Shown piece after piece: positions 25,815 through 35,487 of a DNA stretch of 64,000 nt. The position numbers and the translations under genes were made by a program. Each line of letters begins with the position of its first letter. Within the stretch, counting starts at the first letter, position 1. Below the pieces are notes generated by a model. That model saw only the letters and a program-made list of their open reading frames with translations. It was not told the DNA's origin and ran no database searches. Source of the DNA: Aedoeadaptatus ivorii (GTDB taxonomy: Bacteria; Bacillota; Clostridia; Tissierellales; Peptoniphilaceae); NCBI RefSeq assembly GCF_900638585.1, contig NZ_LR134523.1:1523772-1587771 (forward strand). The letters run 5' to 3'.

Positions 25815-26419
25815 AAATCTCCCCCCAGCTTTACGGTTTTATCCAATAAATCCGACTCGACCTCGAGTTCCACAATGGCATCGCGATAATAGCCGTCCAA
25901 TTGGCGGCCGAAAATCGTCTGTAAGTGGTCCAGCGAAGCCAAGGTATCGGTGCGGAGCGTCGCCATCTTTTCGGCCGAAACGCCGGCGCCTTCGAGCTTG
26001 GCATAATTTCCCAAAATGCGGTTTGCCGAGCCCAAATAGTACTCCAAAAAGTGCTCCGACGGCGAGATCGCCTTGGGGTTCTTCTCGAGATACCGAAGGA
26101 TCGCGGTCGCCGATTCCAAAAGGTGTTCTGCCTTGGGCACAAGCGCCGCATCCTCCGTCGCCTTCGTCGCCGTATCGAGCGCCTTCACATCCTCCACCGC
26201 CCTGGCATAGATCGACTCCAACCGCGCCGCTTGGTCGAACCCCTCTAGGGAGGTCTTCCCGATCTTAGGCGCAGACGTCATCGACAACCGCACGCCGGCA
26301 TAGGTCAGCCCCGCCAGCAAAAGCGCTACGACAAGATGCCATTTCAGGAGCAAATAGGTGATGAGAAAGAGCACCGCCCCGGCCGCCCCCGCCGCCAGAT
26401 CGGATCGCTTGGTGTCCAT
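25811..26419 (-). CDS. XpaC-like membrane protein
   Basis: 202 aa. Two hydrophobic stretches near the N-terminus (AAGAAGAVLFLITYLLL and VVALLLAGLTYAGVRL), then a soluble helical body (FDQAARLESIYARAVEDVKAL, EKNPKAISPSEHFLEYYLGSA, LDHLQTIFGRQLDG). This architecture and the partnership with TelA correspond to the XpaC (5-bromo-4-chloroindolyl phosphate hydrolysis) family in Bacillota. The name comes from a B. subtilis phenotype; the molecular function is unknown. Translationally coupled to the SBP-like gene (ATGA overlap). Confidence 0.75.
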   Translation of the reverse strand: MDTKRSDLAAGAAGAVLFLITYLLLKWHLVVALLLAGLTYAGVRLSMTSAPKIGKTSLEGFDQAARLESIYARAVEDVKALDTATKATEDAALVPKAEHLLESATAILRYLEKNPKAISPSEHFLEYYLGSANRILGNYAKLEGAGVSAEKMATLRTDTLASLDHLQTIFGRQLDGYYRDAIVELEVESDLLDKTVKLGGDL

Positions 26420-26431
26420 AGTGTTTCCTTT

Positions 26432-28042
26432 CTAGTTATAGCCCTTGGCCGTCTTAAAGGCGCGGATCAAATCGTCCCTGCCGTCGAATACACGCGCGTT
26501 GGACAGATCCGCCAAATATTCCAGTTCGCCCGGATCCGCGCCGCCGAATTGGATCGAAAAAATCGGCACATCCATGCCCCGCGCCTGATACCGTTTGGCA
26601 AATTCTTTCGGCTGCATCGACCCGTTCGCCTGCCCGTCGGTAAGCACCACCACCGATACCACATAATTCGACAGATCCTCCCGCGCCGCCAACAGATCGA
26701 GCGCCGCATCTACCGCTTCGTACATCGCGGTACCGCCGCCGATTTCCGTGCGCTTCGCCACCGCATACAGCTCGCTCGTATCGGCGCCGTCCGCCTCGGC
26801 AGGCGCGTGCACCTCACTGTGAAAGGGAAGCAATACCGTATGATCGCGCTCCGTGCCCATCAACATATGCGCGCGGGCATTGTCCGGTAAGAGCACCTGT
26901 TCCAAGGCCGATACCATCGCATCCATCCGCTCGCCGTACATCGAGCCGGAATAGTCGAGCACATACACCGTAAACGCGGGTTTCTTAAACGACGTCTGGT
27001 ACAAATCCAGCGCCTGGCGAATCACCTCCGCCTTGGGCAGGCGAATGGGCGAAAGCAGCTTATCGGCGCGAATCCCCCACTCGGTGCGAAACACGCCCCG
27101 ATTGGCTTCGCTCACATTGCCGTAGGCCGATCTCTTGCCGGTTTTTTCGATCGCCGACTGCCCCTCCTCCGATAAGAGATAGGCCTGCAGCTTCAAAAAA
27201 GCTTCCTCCTTCTTATCGTCGCCCGCGTCCACATAGGCGAGGGGCGAATCGGAAATCGAGATGCCGTCTTTGGGATACACCGCATACAGCGGCTCCTTCC
27301 CCTCGGCCTCGAGCTTTTTATTTGCCTGAATAATCAGCGTCTCGTAATTTACCATCGCATCGTAATCGCCCTTTAAGAACAGATCCACCAGCCAATTCGA
27401 CGAGCCCGACGAGCGGTCCACCCCCGAAAGCAGGCGCACAATCTTTTCTCGAAGCGCTGCATCCGCCAAATTCTCCGACGTCAAACCCCCTTCGGGATTT
27501 CCCGAAAGCGCCGTCAAAAATCCCAAATATGCCGACGCGCCCGAATTGGATTGCGTCGCCGAAGTCATACAAAACGAGAGCTTCCCCGATTCGATCGCCG
27601 CCATAATCTCATCCAGAGAGACATCGTCCCTGCCGACAAAACCCAGTTCCTCGGCGAGCGTCTGCCGAATGCCGAAAATCACCGGCGTAATCGACGTCGT
27701 CTCCGCGTGCTTCAACAGGCGGTGCGTATCGCCCAGATCGAGCCAAATCGACGACGCCGGCCATACCGCATCGTACGACACCTCGTTCGATTCGAGCATC
27801 TGCGAAATCTCCAACGATCCGGCGTAGTCCATCTCGATCTTCTGCCCAGAATCCTTTGCGTAGGCTTCGAGCACCGGCTCCAGCTCCTTCATCTCCGAGC
27901 CCGCCACAATGCGAATCACCTCTCCCGAACCCGACGACACAAAGGCGCCGGAATCGGGCGCAGACTCCTCGCCCGCATCGCTGCCACAGGCGACGAGCAC
28001 CATCGACAGGCACAAAATCATCAGACCGAGCCACTTCTTCAC
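26432..28042 (-). CDS. Lipoprotein with solute-binding domain and von Willebrand A domain
   Basis: 536 aa from the GTG at 28042 (MKKWLGLMILCLSMVLVACGSD), behind CGGGAGGTGTTTGT; the longer frame to 28201 is not used. Lipobox LVAC gives a lipid-anchored exported protein. Residues about 45-330 are a type 2 solute-binding domain (SFCMTSATQSNSGASAYLGF); residues about 340-530 are a vWA domain with an intact MIDAS motif DYSGS and TDGQANGS. SBP-vWA fusions form a known but poorly studied family. First gene of the operon that ends with telA; all four members act at the membrane or are stress-linked. Probably senses or sequesters a ligand outside the cell. Confidence 0.85.
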   Translation of the reverse strand: MKKWLGLMILCLSMVLVACGSDAGEESAPDSGAFVSSGSGEVIRIVAGSEMKELEPVLEAYAKDSGQKIEMDYAGSLEISQMLESNEVSYDAVWPASSIWLDLGDTHRLLKHAETTSITPVIFGIRQTLAEELGFVGRDDVSLDEIMAAIESGKLSFCMTSATQSNSGASAYLGFLTALSGNPEGGLTSENLADAALREKIVRLLSGVDRSSGSSNWLVDLFLKGDYDAMVNYETLIIQANKKLEAEGKEPLYAVYPKDGISISDSPLAYVDAGDDKKEEAFLKLQAYLLSEEGQSAIEKTGKRSAYGNVSEANRGVFRTEWGIRADKLLSPIRLPKAEVIRQALDLYQTSFKKPAFTVYVLDYSGSMYGERMDAMVSALEQVLLPDNARAHMLMGTERDHTVLLPFHSEVHAPAEADGADTSELYAVAKRTEIGGGTAMYEAVDAALDLLAAREDLSNYVVSVVVLTDGQANGSMQPKEFAKRYQARGMDVPIFSIQFGGADPGELEYLADLSNARVFDGRDDLIRAFKTAKGYN

Positions 28043-28170
28043 ACAAACACCTCCCGAAAAAACGCGACAGTTTTCCTTTATAAAGAGAATAGCAGAGCCA
28101 CGACCGAGGGGAGATAAATTGCGGTAAGGAATATGTAAAGAATAGAATAGATTCGAGAATCCGCGCATAC

Positions 28171-28199
28171 AAAAACCCCGGGGACAAACGCCTCGGGGC
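28171..28199 (-). terminator. Terminator after the 144-aa hypothetical gene
   Basis: Minus strand GCCCCGAGG / CCCCGGGG arms (one mismatch) with CGTTTGT loop and TTTTTG. Confidence 0.7.
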
Positions 28200-28210
28200 A
28201 AAGTTTTCTC

Positions 28211-28645
28211 TTATTCTTCTATCTCGTACAAAAAATCGCCCGTATAATCGATCTCCATCAGCACCTCCGCAATCCGCTCCCCCGTTGTCACAAAACCCGT
28301 CAGCACCAGCGTTTGGTCCCCGTCGTATTCTCCCATCACATCCATCCGGCTCCGATGCTTCGAAAAATCGACGACAAAATCCGCAAGCGTCATCTTCTTT
28401 CCCGTAAAACTGCCCACATTGCCACACAGCACATCCCGGTAGTGCAAAACATGGACATACGAATCCGAAAACCAAACGTTGCAAATGCGAATGCGCCCCT
28501 TCACCATCTCATCGCGCACCACATCCACAAAACCCGAATCTGTCTCGAGCACCAAATCGTCGCCGTCCCGCACAAAGACCAAAATCCCCGCGTCGTGGAG
28601 AGAAAAACGGTTGTGTGTATGGGGTTCTCGCGTATAAATCTTCAT
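28211..28645 (-). CDS. Hypothetical protein, 144 aa
   Basis: ATG at 28645 (MKIYTREPHTHNRFSLHDAG) with an AAGGAGAAAG ribosome binding site. Predicted mainly beta-strand, acidic, soluble, with no signal peptide. Motifs such as GILVFVRDGDDLVLETDSGF and ends in DYTGDFLYEIEE. I do not recognise a family. It stands alone between the vWA-lipoprotein operon and guaA, with a terminator on each side. Housekeeping-like codon use, so probably a real lineage-specific gene. Confidence 0.55.
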   Translation of the reverse strand: MKIYTREPHTHNRFSLHDAGILVFVRDGDDLVLETDSGFVDVVRDEMVKGRIRICNVWFSDSYVHVLHYRDVLCGNVGSFTGKKMTLADFVVDFSKHRSRMDVMGEYDGDQTLVLTGFVTTGERIAEVLMEIDYTGDFLYEIEE

Positions 28646-28772
28646 ACTTTCTCCTTGGTATAAACAAACTTATTTTTTCTATCTAACCGGCTTTTCTACC
28701 ATCTTACCGCATCTTTACGGACATTTCTTATTCTTAAAATCAAAAGTTTCTTCATACTCTAGATTCGCATAT

Positions 28773-28818
28773 ACAAAAATTCCTCTGCATTTTCATAACA
28801 CAGAGGAATTGAAAAAAC
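28773..28818. terminator. Terminator downstream of guaA (bidirectional hairpin)
   Basis: AAATTCCTCTG and CAGAGGAATT arms around a 12-base loop; T-rich on the guaA (minus) side, and A/T-rich on both flanks. Confidence 0.75.
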
Positions 28819-28850
28819 CGGATTTCTTATATTGTTACAGAACTCTCCCC

Positions 28851-30383
28851 TTACTCCCACTCAATGGTTGCCGGGGGCTTGCTGGTAATGTCGTAGACGA
28901 TGCGGTTGATGTGTTCCACTTCGTTTACAATGCGCACGCTGATGGCGTCTAAGACGTCGTGGGGGATGCGCGCCCAATCGGCGGTCATAAAGTCGGTAGT
29001 GGTGACGGCGCGCAGGGCGAGGGTGTAGTCGTAGGTGCGGAAGTCGCCCATAACGCCGACGGTGCGGTTGTCGGTGAGGACGGCAAAGTACTGGTTGATG
29101 TCGCGATCGAGGCCGGCTTTGGCGATTTCGTCGCGGAAGATGTAGTCGGCTTCGCGCAGGATGTCGAGTTTTTCTTCGGTGATCTCGCCCATAACGCGGA
29201 TGCCGAGTCCCGGCCCGGGGAAGGGTTGTCGCCACACGAGTTTGGGATCGAGGCCCAAGGTCTCGCCGAGTTTTCGCACTTCGTCTTTGAAGAGATCTCT
29301 GAGGGGTTCGATAAGGTCCTTAAAGTCGACGACGGCGGGAAGGCCCCCTACATTGTGGTGGCTTTTGATGACGGCGGCATCGCCCGCGCCGCTTTCGATG
29401 ACGTCGGGATAGATGGTGCCTTGGGCGAGGAAGTCGACGGCGCCGATTTTTCGGCCTTCTTCTTCGAAGACGCGGATAAATTCTTCGCCGATAATTTTTC
29501 GCTTCTGCTCGGGGTCGGTGACGCCCTTGAGTTTTTCGAGGAAGCGGTCTTTGGCGTTTACGTGGATAAAGTGCATATCGCTGTCGGCGAAGGCGGCTTC
29601 TACTTCTTTGCCTTCGTCTTTGCGCATAAGGCCATGGTCGACGAAGATACAGGTGAGTTGATCGCCGATGGCATCGGCGAGGAGTTTGGCGCAGACGGAG
29701 GAGTCGACGCCACCGGATAGGGCGAGGACGACTTTTTTCTTGCCGACTATTTTGCGAATGCTCTCTTTGGCGTATACGGCGTAGTCCGCCATGTTCCAGT
29801 CGCCGCGGGCGCCGCACACTTTTTTCAAAAAGTTATCGATAATCTGATATCCGTTTTCGGTGTGGTTCACCTCGGCGTGGAATTGGATGGCGTATATGTT
29901 TTTCTCTGCATTTTCCATGGCGGCCACGGGGCAGGAATCGGTGGTCGCCACGGTACGAAAGCCCTTGGGCAGCTCTTGTACGTAGTCGATGTGGCTCATC
30001 CAGGTGGTTTGTTCGACTTCGAGCCCTTCGAAGAGTTTGCTGGAAGGATCCACCATGGTCTTGGTCTTTCCGAATTCCCGCTTGTCGGATTTGGTGACGA
30101 TGCCGCCGAGGGTTTTGGCGATCAGCTGCATGCCGTAGCAGATGCCGAGGATGGGGATGCCCAGTTCGAAGATTTCGCGGTCGATGCCGGGGCTGGTCTC
30201 GTCGTATACGCTGTTGGGGCCGCCGGTAAAGATGAGTCCGACGGGTTTTTCCTTTTTGATCGCATCCCACACTTTGCGATAGCTGACCACTTCGGCGTAG
30301 ACGTTTTGTTCCCGTACGCGCCGGGTGATGAGTTGATTGTATTGGCCGCCGAAGTCGACGACCAGAATCTTTTGTCTGTCCAT
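28851..30383 (-). CDS. guaA: GMP synthase (glutamine-hydrolysing)
   Basis: 510 aa from the ATG at 30383 ([20 protein letters not shown]), AGGAGGTTCATCC upstream; the longer frame to 30554 has no RBS. Class I glutamine amidotransferase: Cys in [10 protein letters not shown] and His in [14 protein letters not shown] pyrophosphatase P-loop [16 protein letters not shown]-terminal dimerisation domain ends PPATIEWE. Converts XMP, ATP and glutamine to GMP in the cytoplasm. Full length. Divergent from the XRE-cupin regulator. No purine riboswitch is evident in the short upstream region. Confidence 0.98.
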   Translation of the reverse strand: MDRQKILVVDFGGQYNQLITRRVREQNVYAEVVSYRKVWDAIKKEKPVGLIFTGGPNSVYDETSPGIDREIFELGIPILGICYGMQLIAKTLGGIVTKSDKREFGKTKTMVDPSSKLFEGLEVEQTTWMSHIDYVQELPKGFRTVATTDSCPVAAMENAEKNIYAIQFHAEVNHTENGYQIIDNFLKKVCGARGDWNMADYAVYAKESIRKIVGKKKVVLALSGGVDSSVCAKLLADAIGDQLTCIFVDHGLMRKDEGKEVEAAFADSDMHFIHVNAKDRFLEKLKGVTDPEQKRKIIGEEFIRVFEEEGRKIGAVDFLAQGTIYPDVIESGAGDAAVIKSHHNVGGLPAVVDFKDLIEPLRDLFKDEVRKLGETLGLDPKLVWRQPFPGPGLGIRVMGEITEEKLDILREADYIFRDEIAKAGLDRDINQYFAVLTDNRTVGVMGDFRTYDYTLALRAVTTTDFMTADWARIPHDVLDAISVRIVNEVEHINRIVYDITSKPPATIEWE

Positions 30384-30480
30384 GGATGAACCTCCTATTC
30401 GTCTCTCATTATACCATAGCCCGCCCGGGGTTCCGTTTCGTTTCCCGATTGGAATTTTCGTTCTCTTTGCCTTTCCCTTG

Positions 30481-30502
30481 TGATATACTATGTTTAGTAT
30501 AT
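30481..30502 (+). promoter_or_regulatory. Extended -10 promoter with overlapping palindrome
   Basis: TGATATACT (30481-30489) is an extended -10. An 8-bp inverted repeat, ATATACTA-tgtt-TAGTATAT (30483-30502), overlaps it: a likely operator, perhaps for autoregulation by the XRE-cupin protein that follows. Confidence 0.5.
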
Positions 30503-30530
30503 TGTAAGTATTTTTCGAAAGGGGTGCGGC

Positions 30531-31085
30531 GTGTCTGGTAAATTTTCCGGCCATAAGATTCGCGTCATGCGCAAAGAATTGGGCATGAGCATTAAAGATT
30601 TGGCAGAGGCATCGAATCTGTCGACGGGTTTGATCAGCCAGATCGAGAGGGATCTGGTCTCCCCTTCGGTGAATGCGATGTTGCGGATTGTCGATGCCTT
30701 ACACACGACGATGGGCGAGTTTTTTGAGGACATTCCGCCCCGCAAAAAGCCGCTGATCTTTCGCTGCGGTTCGCACAAGATGATCGATTATGCCGAGGTG
30801 CAGCGCAGGATCCGCATTCTCACGCCGGAAAATGAGCATTTTCAGTTGATCGAGATGCGCTTTGATCCCACCGAAGACCCCAAGAGTCTGATTCCCAAAA
30901 GCCACGACGGCGAGGAATTCGGCTTTATCCTCGCGGGCAGCCTCGAGGTGGTCGTCAACGAAGTCTCCTACCATGTCTCCGCCGGCGACAGCATTTCCTT
31001 TGAGGCAAGCTGGCCACATGTGTATATCAACAATGCCGACGAGCCGTGTCTGTCGATTTGGCTCTATACGCCGCCGGTCTATTGA
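30531..31085 (+). CDS. XRE-family regulator with C-terminal cupin domain
   Basis: 184 aa from the GTG at 30531 ([20 protein letters not shown]), AAAGGGGTGCGGC upstream. N-terminal HTH_XRE ([20 protein letters not shown]) over residues about 8-62, then a double-strand beta-helix cupin ([39 protein letters not shown]). PuuR/YdcN-like proteins of this build sense small ligands such as polyamines or amino acids and repress nearby transport or catabolic genes. Here the neighbours are guaA and Nudix, giving no clear target. Ends in a terminator shared with the converging gene. Confidence 0.88.
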   Translation: MSGKFSGHKIRVMRKELGMSIKDLAEASNLSTGLISQIERDLVSPSVNAMLRIVDALHTTMGEFFEDIPPRKKPLIFRCGSHKMIDYAEVQRRIRILTPENEHFQLIEMRFDPTEDPKSLIPKSHDGEEFGFILAGSLEVVVNEVSYHVSAGDSISFEASWPHVYINNADEPCLSIWLYTPPVY

Positions 31086-31094
31086 GCGAAAAAG

Positions 31095-31118
31095 CAGGGG
31101 TTTGCCCCTGTTTTTTTA
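31095..31118. terminator. Terminator between XRE-cupin and nudix genes
   Basis: CAGGGG-TTTG-CCCCTG stem then TTTTTTT on the plus side; on the minus side the AAAAAGC flank allows some bidirectional use. Confidence 0.8.
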
Positions 31119-31610
31119 TGGCCATTTTTTGAAAAAGTCCTCGTAATAGGAGAGTTTGGTCATGTGATTTTCTTCGGACCAGCTCCGCAGTTCGTCGCGC
31201 GTCAAGAAGACGAAGTCTTCTACTTCTTCGGGATCGGGCCGTATGTCTTCTTCTTTGACGTCTTTTTCGATGCGATAGATATAGTAATGGGCGGGAAATT
31301 CGGTGATGATGCGCTCCAAATCCAGCTCTTCTTTTGTAAGGCGAATGCCCATTTCCTCTTCCATTTCGCGAATCATGGCGTCCTCGGGGCTCTCGCCGGC
31401 GATGACGCTTCCGATGGCGGTACAGGACCAGAAGCCGGGGTAGTTTTTCTTACAGCGCGCCCGCTTCTGGAGGATGTATTTGCCGTCGGGGGTGCGAATC
31501 CATCCTTCCACCACCCGATGGTAACTCCCGCCGGGGATGCGCTTGCCGCGGATGGCGGTCTCGCCGGTGGGCCGGTTGTCTTTGTCGAACAGGTCCCAGA
31601 TTTCGATCAA
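31116..31610 (-). CDS. Nudix hydrolase
   Basis: 164 aa, MIEIWDLFDKDNRPTGETAI. Nudix box GSVIAGESPEDAMIREMEEE in the form Gx5Ex7REuxEExGu. The N-terminal part (TGETAIRGKRIPGGSYHRVV and ILQKRARCKKNYPGFW) resembles the isopentenyl-diphosphate isomerase/YfcD-like branch. Substrate unknown, likely a nucleotide diphosphate derivative. Its ATG overlaps the pyrG stop by 4 bases (ATGA), so it is translated with pyrG; the operon order is glnN, pyrG, nudix on the minus strand. Confidence 0.85.
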   Translation of the reverse strand: MIEIWDLFDKDNRPTGETAIRGKRIPGGSYHRVVEGWIRTPDGKYILQKRARCKKNYPGFWSCTAIGSVIAGESPEDAMIREMEEEMGIRLTKEELDLERIITEFPAHYYIYRIEKDVKEEDIRPDPEEVEDFVFLTRDELRSWSEENHMTKLSYYEDFFKKWP

Positions 31611-33214
31611 GGCTGTACCTTTTTGGCCGCGGCCTCTACAAATCCCTTGAATAGCGGATGGATGGCGTTGGGGCGGGATTTGAATTCCGGGTGGAATTGA
31701 CAGGCGAGGAAGTAGTCGGGTGCGTCCAGTTCGATGATTTCGACGAGGTCCAAATCTTCGTTGGTGCCGGCGATTTTCAGACCCGCCTTTCTGAGTTCGC
31801 CGCGAAAAGCGTTGTTGAACTCGTAGCGGTGGCGATGGCGTTCGCGAATGTCCGATGTCCCGTAAAGGGCGCGGGCGCGGCTCGTATCTTCTAAGTGGCA
31901 GGGGTAGTTGCCCAGGCGCTGGGTGCCCCCCAGGTTTTCCACGCCGACTTGCGATTCCATCAGGTCGATGACGGGATAGGGGGTGTCCACGTCGATTTCG
32001 GTGGAGTGGGCGCCCTTTAAGCCCGCGAGGTTTCTCGCGATGTCGATGACGGCGATCTGCATGCCGAGGCAGATGCCAAAGTAGGGGATGTTCGCTTCGC
32101 GGGCGAATTTCGAGGCGAGGATCATGCCCTCAACGCCCCGCTCGCCGAATCCGCCGGGCACGAGGATGCCGTGCATATCTTTAAGCCGTGTGCAGGTGGA
32201 TTCTTCGTCGGTGAGTTCTTCCGCATCGATATAGTGGATGTTGACGCGCTTGCCCATATCGTAGCCGGCGTCCAACAGCGCCTGGGATACGGAGATATAG
32301 GCGTCGTGGAGCTGGATGTATTTTCCCACCAGGGCGATGTCGACGCGGCCTTTCGCCTTTTTGAAGCGGGCGACCATTTCGCGCCATTCGTCGGAGTTTT
32401 GTTCCTTGGGTTCGAGATGCAGGTGGTTCATAATGATCTCGTCGAGTTTTTGTTCCCGGAAGACATTGGGCACTTCGTAGATCAAGTCGACGTGGCGGCT
32501 TTCGATGACGTCTTCTTCGGAGACGTCGCAAAACAGGGAGAGTTTGCGCTTAATGGAGTCGTCGATCTCTCCGTCGCTTCGGGTAATCAAGATGTCCGCC
32601 TTAATGCCCTGGCTCATCAGCTGTTTATAGCTGTGTTGGGTGGGCTTGGTCTTGAGTTCGTCGGAACCCGGAATGGCGGGAATCAATACGGTGTGGACGT
32701 AGAGTACGTCTTCGGGCGGGTTTTCCGAGTGAATTTGGCGAATGGCTTCGATAAAGGGCAGGCCCTCTATATCGCCGACGGTGCCGCCGATTTCGGTGAT
32801 GATGACATCGGCTTCGGTCTCATGGGCGGCGCGGTAGACGGCGCTTTTGATTTCGTCGGTGACGTGGGGAATGACCTGTACGGTAACGCCGTCGTAGTCG
32901 CCCCGGCGTTCCTTTTGAATGACGCGGGAGTAGATTTTTCCCGTGGTGATCGAGGCGGATTTGGTGAGCTCTTCGTCGATAAAGCGCTCGTAATGGCCCA
33001 GGTCCAGGTCGGTCTCGGCACCGTCGGCGGTGACAAAGACCTCGCCGTGCTGGTAGGGGCTCATGGTCCCGGGGTCGATGTTCAAATAGGGATCGAATTT
33101 CTGCATAAATACGCTGAAACCGCGATTCTTTAACAGTCTGCCGATGCTCGCCGCGCTGATGCCCTTGCCGATGCCGGAAACGACGCCGCCGGTTACAAAA
33201 ATGTACTTCGTCAT
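31607..33214 (-). CDS. pyrG: CTP synthase
   Basis: 535 aa from the ATG at 33214 (MTKYIFVTGGVVSGIGKGIS) with TATAGGAGGCATT upstream. Amidoligase domain with the P-loop GGVVSGIGKGISAAS; C-terminal glutaminase domain with catalytic Cys in YFGICLGMQIAVI and His/Glu in FLACQFHPEFKSR. Makes CTP from UTP, ATP and glutamine. Full length. It follows glnN by 8 bases, which supplies glutamine, a sensible pairing. No pyrG-type attenuator (5' GGGC tract) is seen since the promoter is upstream of glnN. Confidence 0.98.
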   Translation of the reverse strand: MTKYIFVTGGVVSGIGKGISAASIGRLLKNRGFSVFMQKFDPYLNIDPGTMSPYQHGEVFVTADGAETDLDLGHYERFIDEELTKSASITTGKIYSRVIQKERRGDYDGVTVQVIPHVTDEIKSAVYRAAHETEADVIITEIGGTVGDIEGLPFIEAIRQIHSENPPEDVLYVHTVLIPAIPGSDELKTKPTQHSYKQLMSQGIKADILITRSDGEIDDSIKRKLSLFCDVSEEDVIESRHVDLIYEVPNVFREQKLDEIIMNHLHLEPKEQNSDEWREMVARFKKAKGRVDIALVGKYIQLHDAYISVSQALLDAGYDMGKRVNIHYIDAEELTDEESTCTRLKDMHGILVPGGFGERGVEGMILASKFAREANIPYFGICLGMQIAVIDIARNLAGLKGAHSTEIDVDTPYPVIDLMESQVGVENLGGTQRLGNYPCHLEDTSRARALYGTSDIRERHRHRYEFNNAFRGELRKAGLKIAGTNEDLDLVEIIELDAPDYFLACQFHPEFKSRPNAIHPLFKGFVEAAAKKVQP

Positions 33215-33222
33215 AATGCCTC

Positions 33223-35301
33223 CTATACCAGTTTCGTAAATATATCTTCGTAAGTGGGAATTCTCCAGTTTTCTCTGCTGATCATGGACTCCAATTCGTC
33301 GCAAATTTTGCGGATGTGCCCAAAAGCGGGGAGGATTTCATGCTGAAAATACGCCGCCTGTTCGTAGCCCGCAAGCGCCATGGCTTCTTCGTAAGACGCC
33401 TTGAGCGCATCGTGGCGCAGCAATAGCTCCTCGAGGAGCAAATTAAAGGTCTCAATTCGACGGTTGAGCGCCGCGTTTTCGATGCGCCCGGCCACCTCGG
33501 AAAGGTCTTTAATTTCTCGTATAACGGCGGGTTCCACGTCTTTGGTAAGCATCGTTAAAAGCGCCCGGGTCTCGAGGGAGTAGTGATTTGCCACCGACTC
33601 GATTCCGATTTCATAGAGCGCGGCCACCTCCGTCTCACTCAATACCCCGTATTCGTCGAAGATCCGCATAAGTTCGGGGCGCTTGTAGCTTTCCAGCGCG
33701 TCGAAGTAGCTCGCGAAATTGGGAAGCCCGCGCCGCTTCGCCTCTTCTACCCACGCCTGGGAATAGTTGTCTTTGTTGTAGAGAATGCGCTCGTGTTTTA
33801 AAACGATCTCTGCGATCAACTCCCGCGCCTTTTCCGAAAGCGCCTCGGCATCGTCTGCCAGGGGCACGAGGGCATCGGCGATCTTTCGAAGGCTGTGACC
33901 CAGGGCGGTGTTGATGACGATATTCGCATCGGCGCCGGAAATGCTCGAACCCACCATGCGGAATTCGAATTTATTGCCCGTAAAGGCGAAGGGACTGGTG
34001 CGATTGCGGTCGCTCCCGTCGGTGGGGGCATACCCGAGGGAATTGATCTTAAACGCCTTGGGCAGGCGAATGTCGGCGTGGTATTCCTCGTGGGCGATGT
34101 CTTTTAGAATCTCCTCGATCTCGGAGCCCAAAAACATCGAGATAATCGACGGCGGCGCTTCGAGCCCGCCCAGCCGATTGTCGTTCGAAGGGCCGGAAGA
34201 GGCGATCCGCAAGAGAGGGGCGTAATCGTCCACCGCTTCGATCATGGCGGCGGTAAAGAGGAGGAAGGTGAGGTTTTCGGCGGGATTGTCCCCGGGATCG
34301 AAGACGTTCTTGCCGTAATTGGTGGTGAGGGAATAGTTGTTGTGTTTGCCGCTGCCGTTGACGCCGGAGAAGGGCTTTTCGTGCAGCAGGCAGACCATGC
34401 CGTGTTCGCGGGCGGTTTCTTTGAGGATGCTCATAATCAGCTGATTGTAGTCTACGGCGATATTTACATTCTCGTAGAGGGCGACGATTTCGAACTGCCC
34501 GGGCGCCACCTCGTTGTGCTCGGTCTTGGCGAAGATCCCCAAATCCCAGAGCTTGCGGTTGACGTCCTCGTAGAAATCCATCACGCGCCGGGGTATGCCG
34601 CCCAAATAGTGATCGCCCATCTCCTGGCCCTTGGGGGCATCGGCGCCGATCAAGGTGCGCCCGATGCTCTTTAAGTCGCTGCGGGCATTAAAATGCGCCT
34701 CGTCCACGAGGAAAAATTCCTGTTCGAGGCCGACTTTGGGCTTCATGCGATAGGTGTATTCCTCTTTTTCGAAGAGGTTGACCACCTGCGAGCCGTATTG
34801 GCTCAAGAGCTTCATGGACTCCAATAGCGGCCCCTTTTTGTCGAGCTTTTCGCCGTTAAAGGAGACGAAGATCGTAGGGATATAGAGGATCCGGTCGATA
34901 ATAAAGGAGTTGGCGGTCGCGTCCCAATAGGTGTAGCCCCGCGCCTCGAAGGTGCTGCGCATGCCGCCGGAGGGAAAGCTCGAGCCGTCGCTTTCGCCCC
35001 GCACCAATTCCTTGCCCGAAAAGCGGTGGATGGTGTCGTATTTTTCCGTGCGATCCAAAAAGGCGTCGTGTTTTTTGGCGGTGCGTCCGTTTAGCGGCTG
35101 AAACCAATGGCAATAGTGCGTGGCACCCATCTCCAGCGCCCATTCCTTCATGGCGTGTGCGATGGCATCCGCCGTCTCCCGGTCCAAATCCGCTTCGTTG
35201 CGAATGGCGTTTTTCCACCGGTAGTAGATGGCGTGGGGGAGCCGCTCGCGCATCATCTGCTTGTTAAAGGCCATCCGCCCGAAGCCGTTGTCTTTGTCCA
35301 T
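33223..35301 (-). CDS. glnN: Glutamine synthetase, type III
   Basis: 692 aa from the ATG at 35301 (MDKDNGFGRMAFNKQMMRER), with TAGGAGGGAAT upstream. Large GSIII form with catalytic-domain segments GVNGSGKHNNYS, NEVAPGQFEIVALYENVNIA, EFRMVGSSISGAD and SSGPSNDNRLGG. GSIII is a double-hexamer enzyme, common in anaerobic Bacillota and Bacteroidota, making glutamine from glutamate and ammonia. Length is near the usual 700 aa. First gene of the glnN-pyrG-nudix unit; the promoter region is in 35302-35480. Confidence 0.95.
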   Translation of the reverse strand: MDKDNGFGRMAFNKQMMRERLPHAIYYRWKNAIRNEADLDRETADAIAHAMKEWALEMGATHYCHWFQPLNGRTAKKHDAFLDRTEKYDTIHRFSGKELVRGESDGSSFPSGGMRSTFEARGYTYWDATANSFIIDRILYIPTIFVSFNGEKLDKKGPLLESMKLLSQYGSQVVNLFEKEEYTYRMKPKVGLEQEFFLVDEAHFNARSDLKSIGRTLIGADAPKGQEMGDHYLGGIPRRVMDFYEDVNRKLWDLGIFAKTEHNEVAPGQFEIVALYENVNIAVDYNQLIMSILKETAREHGMVCLLHEKPFSGVNGSGKHNNYSLTTNYGKNVFDPGDNPAENLTFLLFTAAMIEAVDDYAPLLRIASSGPSNDNRLGGLEAPPSIISMFLGSEIEEILKDIAHEEYHADIRLPKAFKINSLGYAPTDGSDRNRTSPFAFTGNKFEFRMVGSSISGADANIVINTALGHSLRKIADALVPLADDAEALSEKARELIAEIVLKHERILYNKDNYSQAWVEEAKRRGLPNFASYFDALESYKRPELMRIFDEYGVLSETEVAALYEIGIESVANHYSLETRALLTMLTKDVEPAVIREIKDLSEVAGRIENAALNRRIETFNLLLEELLLRHDALKASYEEAMALAGYEQAAYFQHEILPAFGHIRKICDELESMISRENWRIPTYEDIFTKLV

Positions 35302-35487
35302 ATTCCCTCCTATAAAATAAAAAATTGGTTCTCTCGAAAGATCACCAATATATAAAAAAACTATAACCCTCCCCTTCCGGCTAGGGTGTTTTCTTTTATA
35401 ATAGTCAATCACAGAAAGGCTGTCAAGGCGCGGAAAACCCTTGCTCGCACCTTCCGCGTAAAATTTACATAAAACTTCGCGGAAAAC

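Noticed and set aside
27609..28484. A 291-aa minus-strand frame overlapping the vWA lipoprotein
   Set aside because: It is out of frame with the clear lipoprotein (lipobox, SBP, MIDAS) and has a cysteine- and arginine-rich nonsense composition.
30481..30490. TGTGATATACTAT before the XRE-cupin gene is the same as before the solitary repeat; thought of as a second crRNA-like promoter
   Set aside because: No repeat-like sequence follows; it is just the same extended -10 form.
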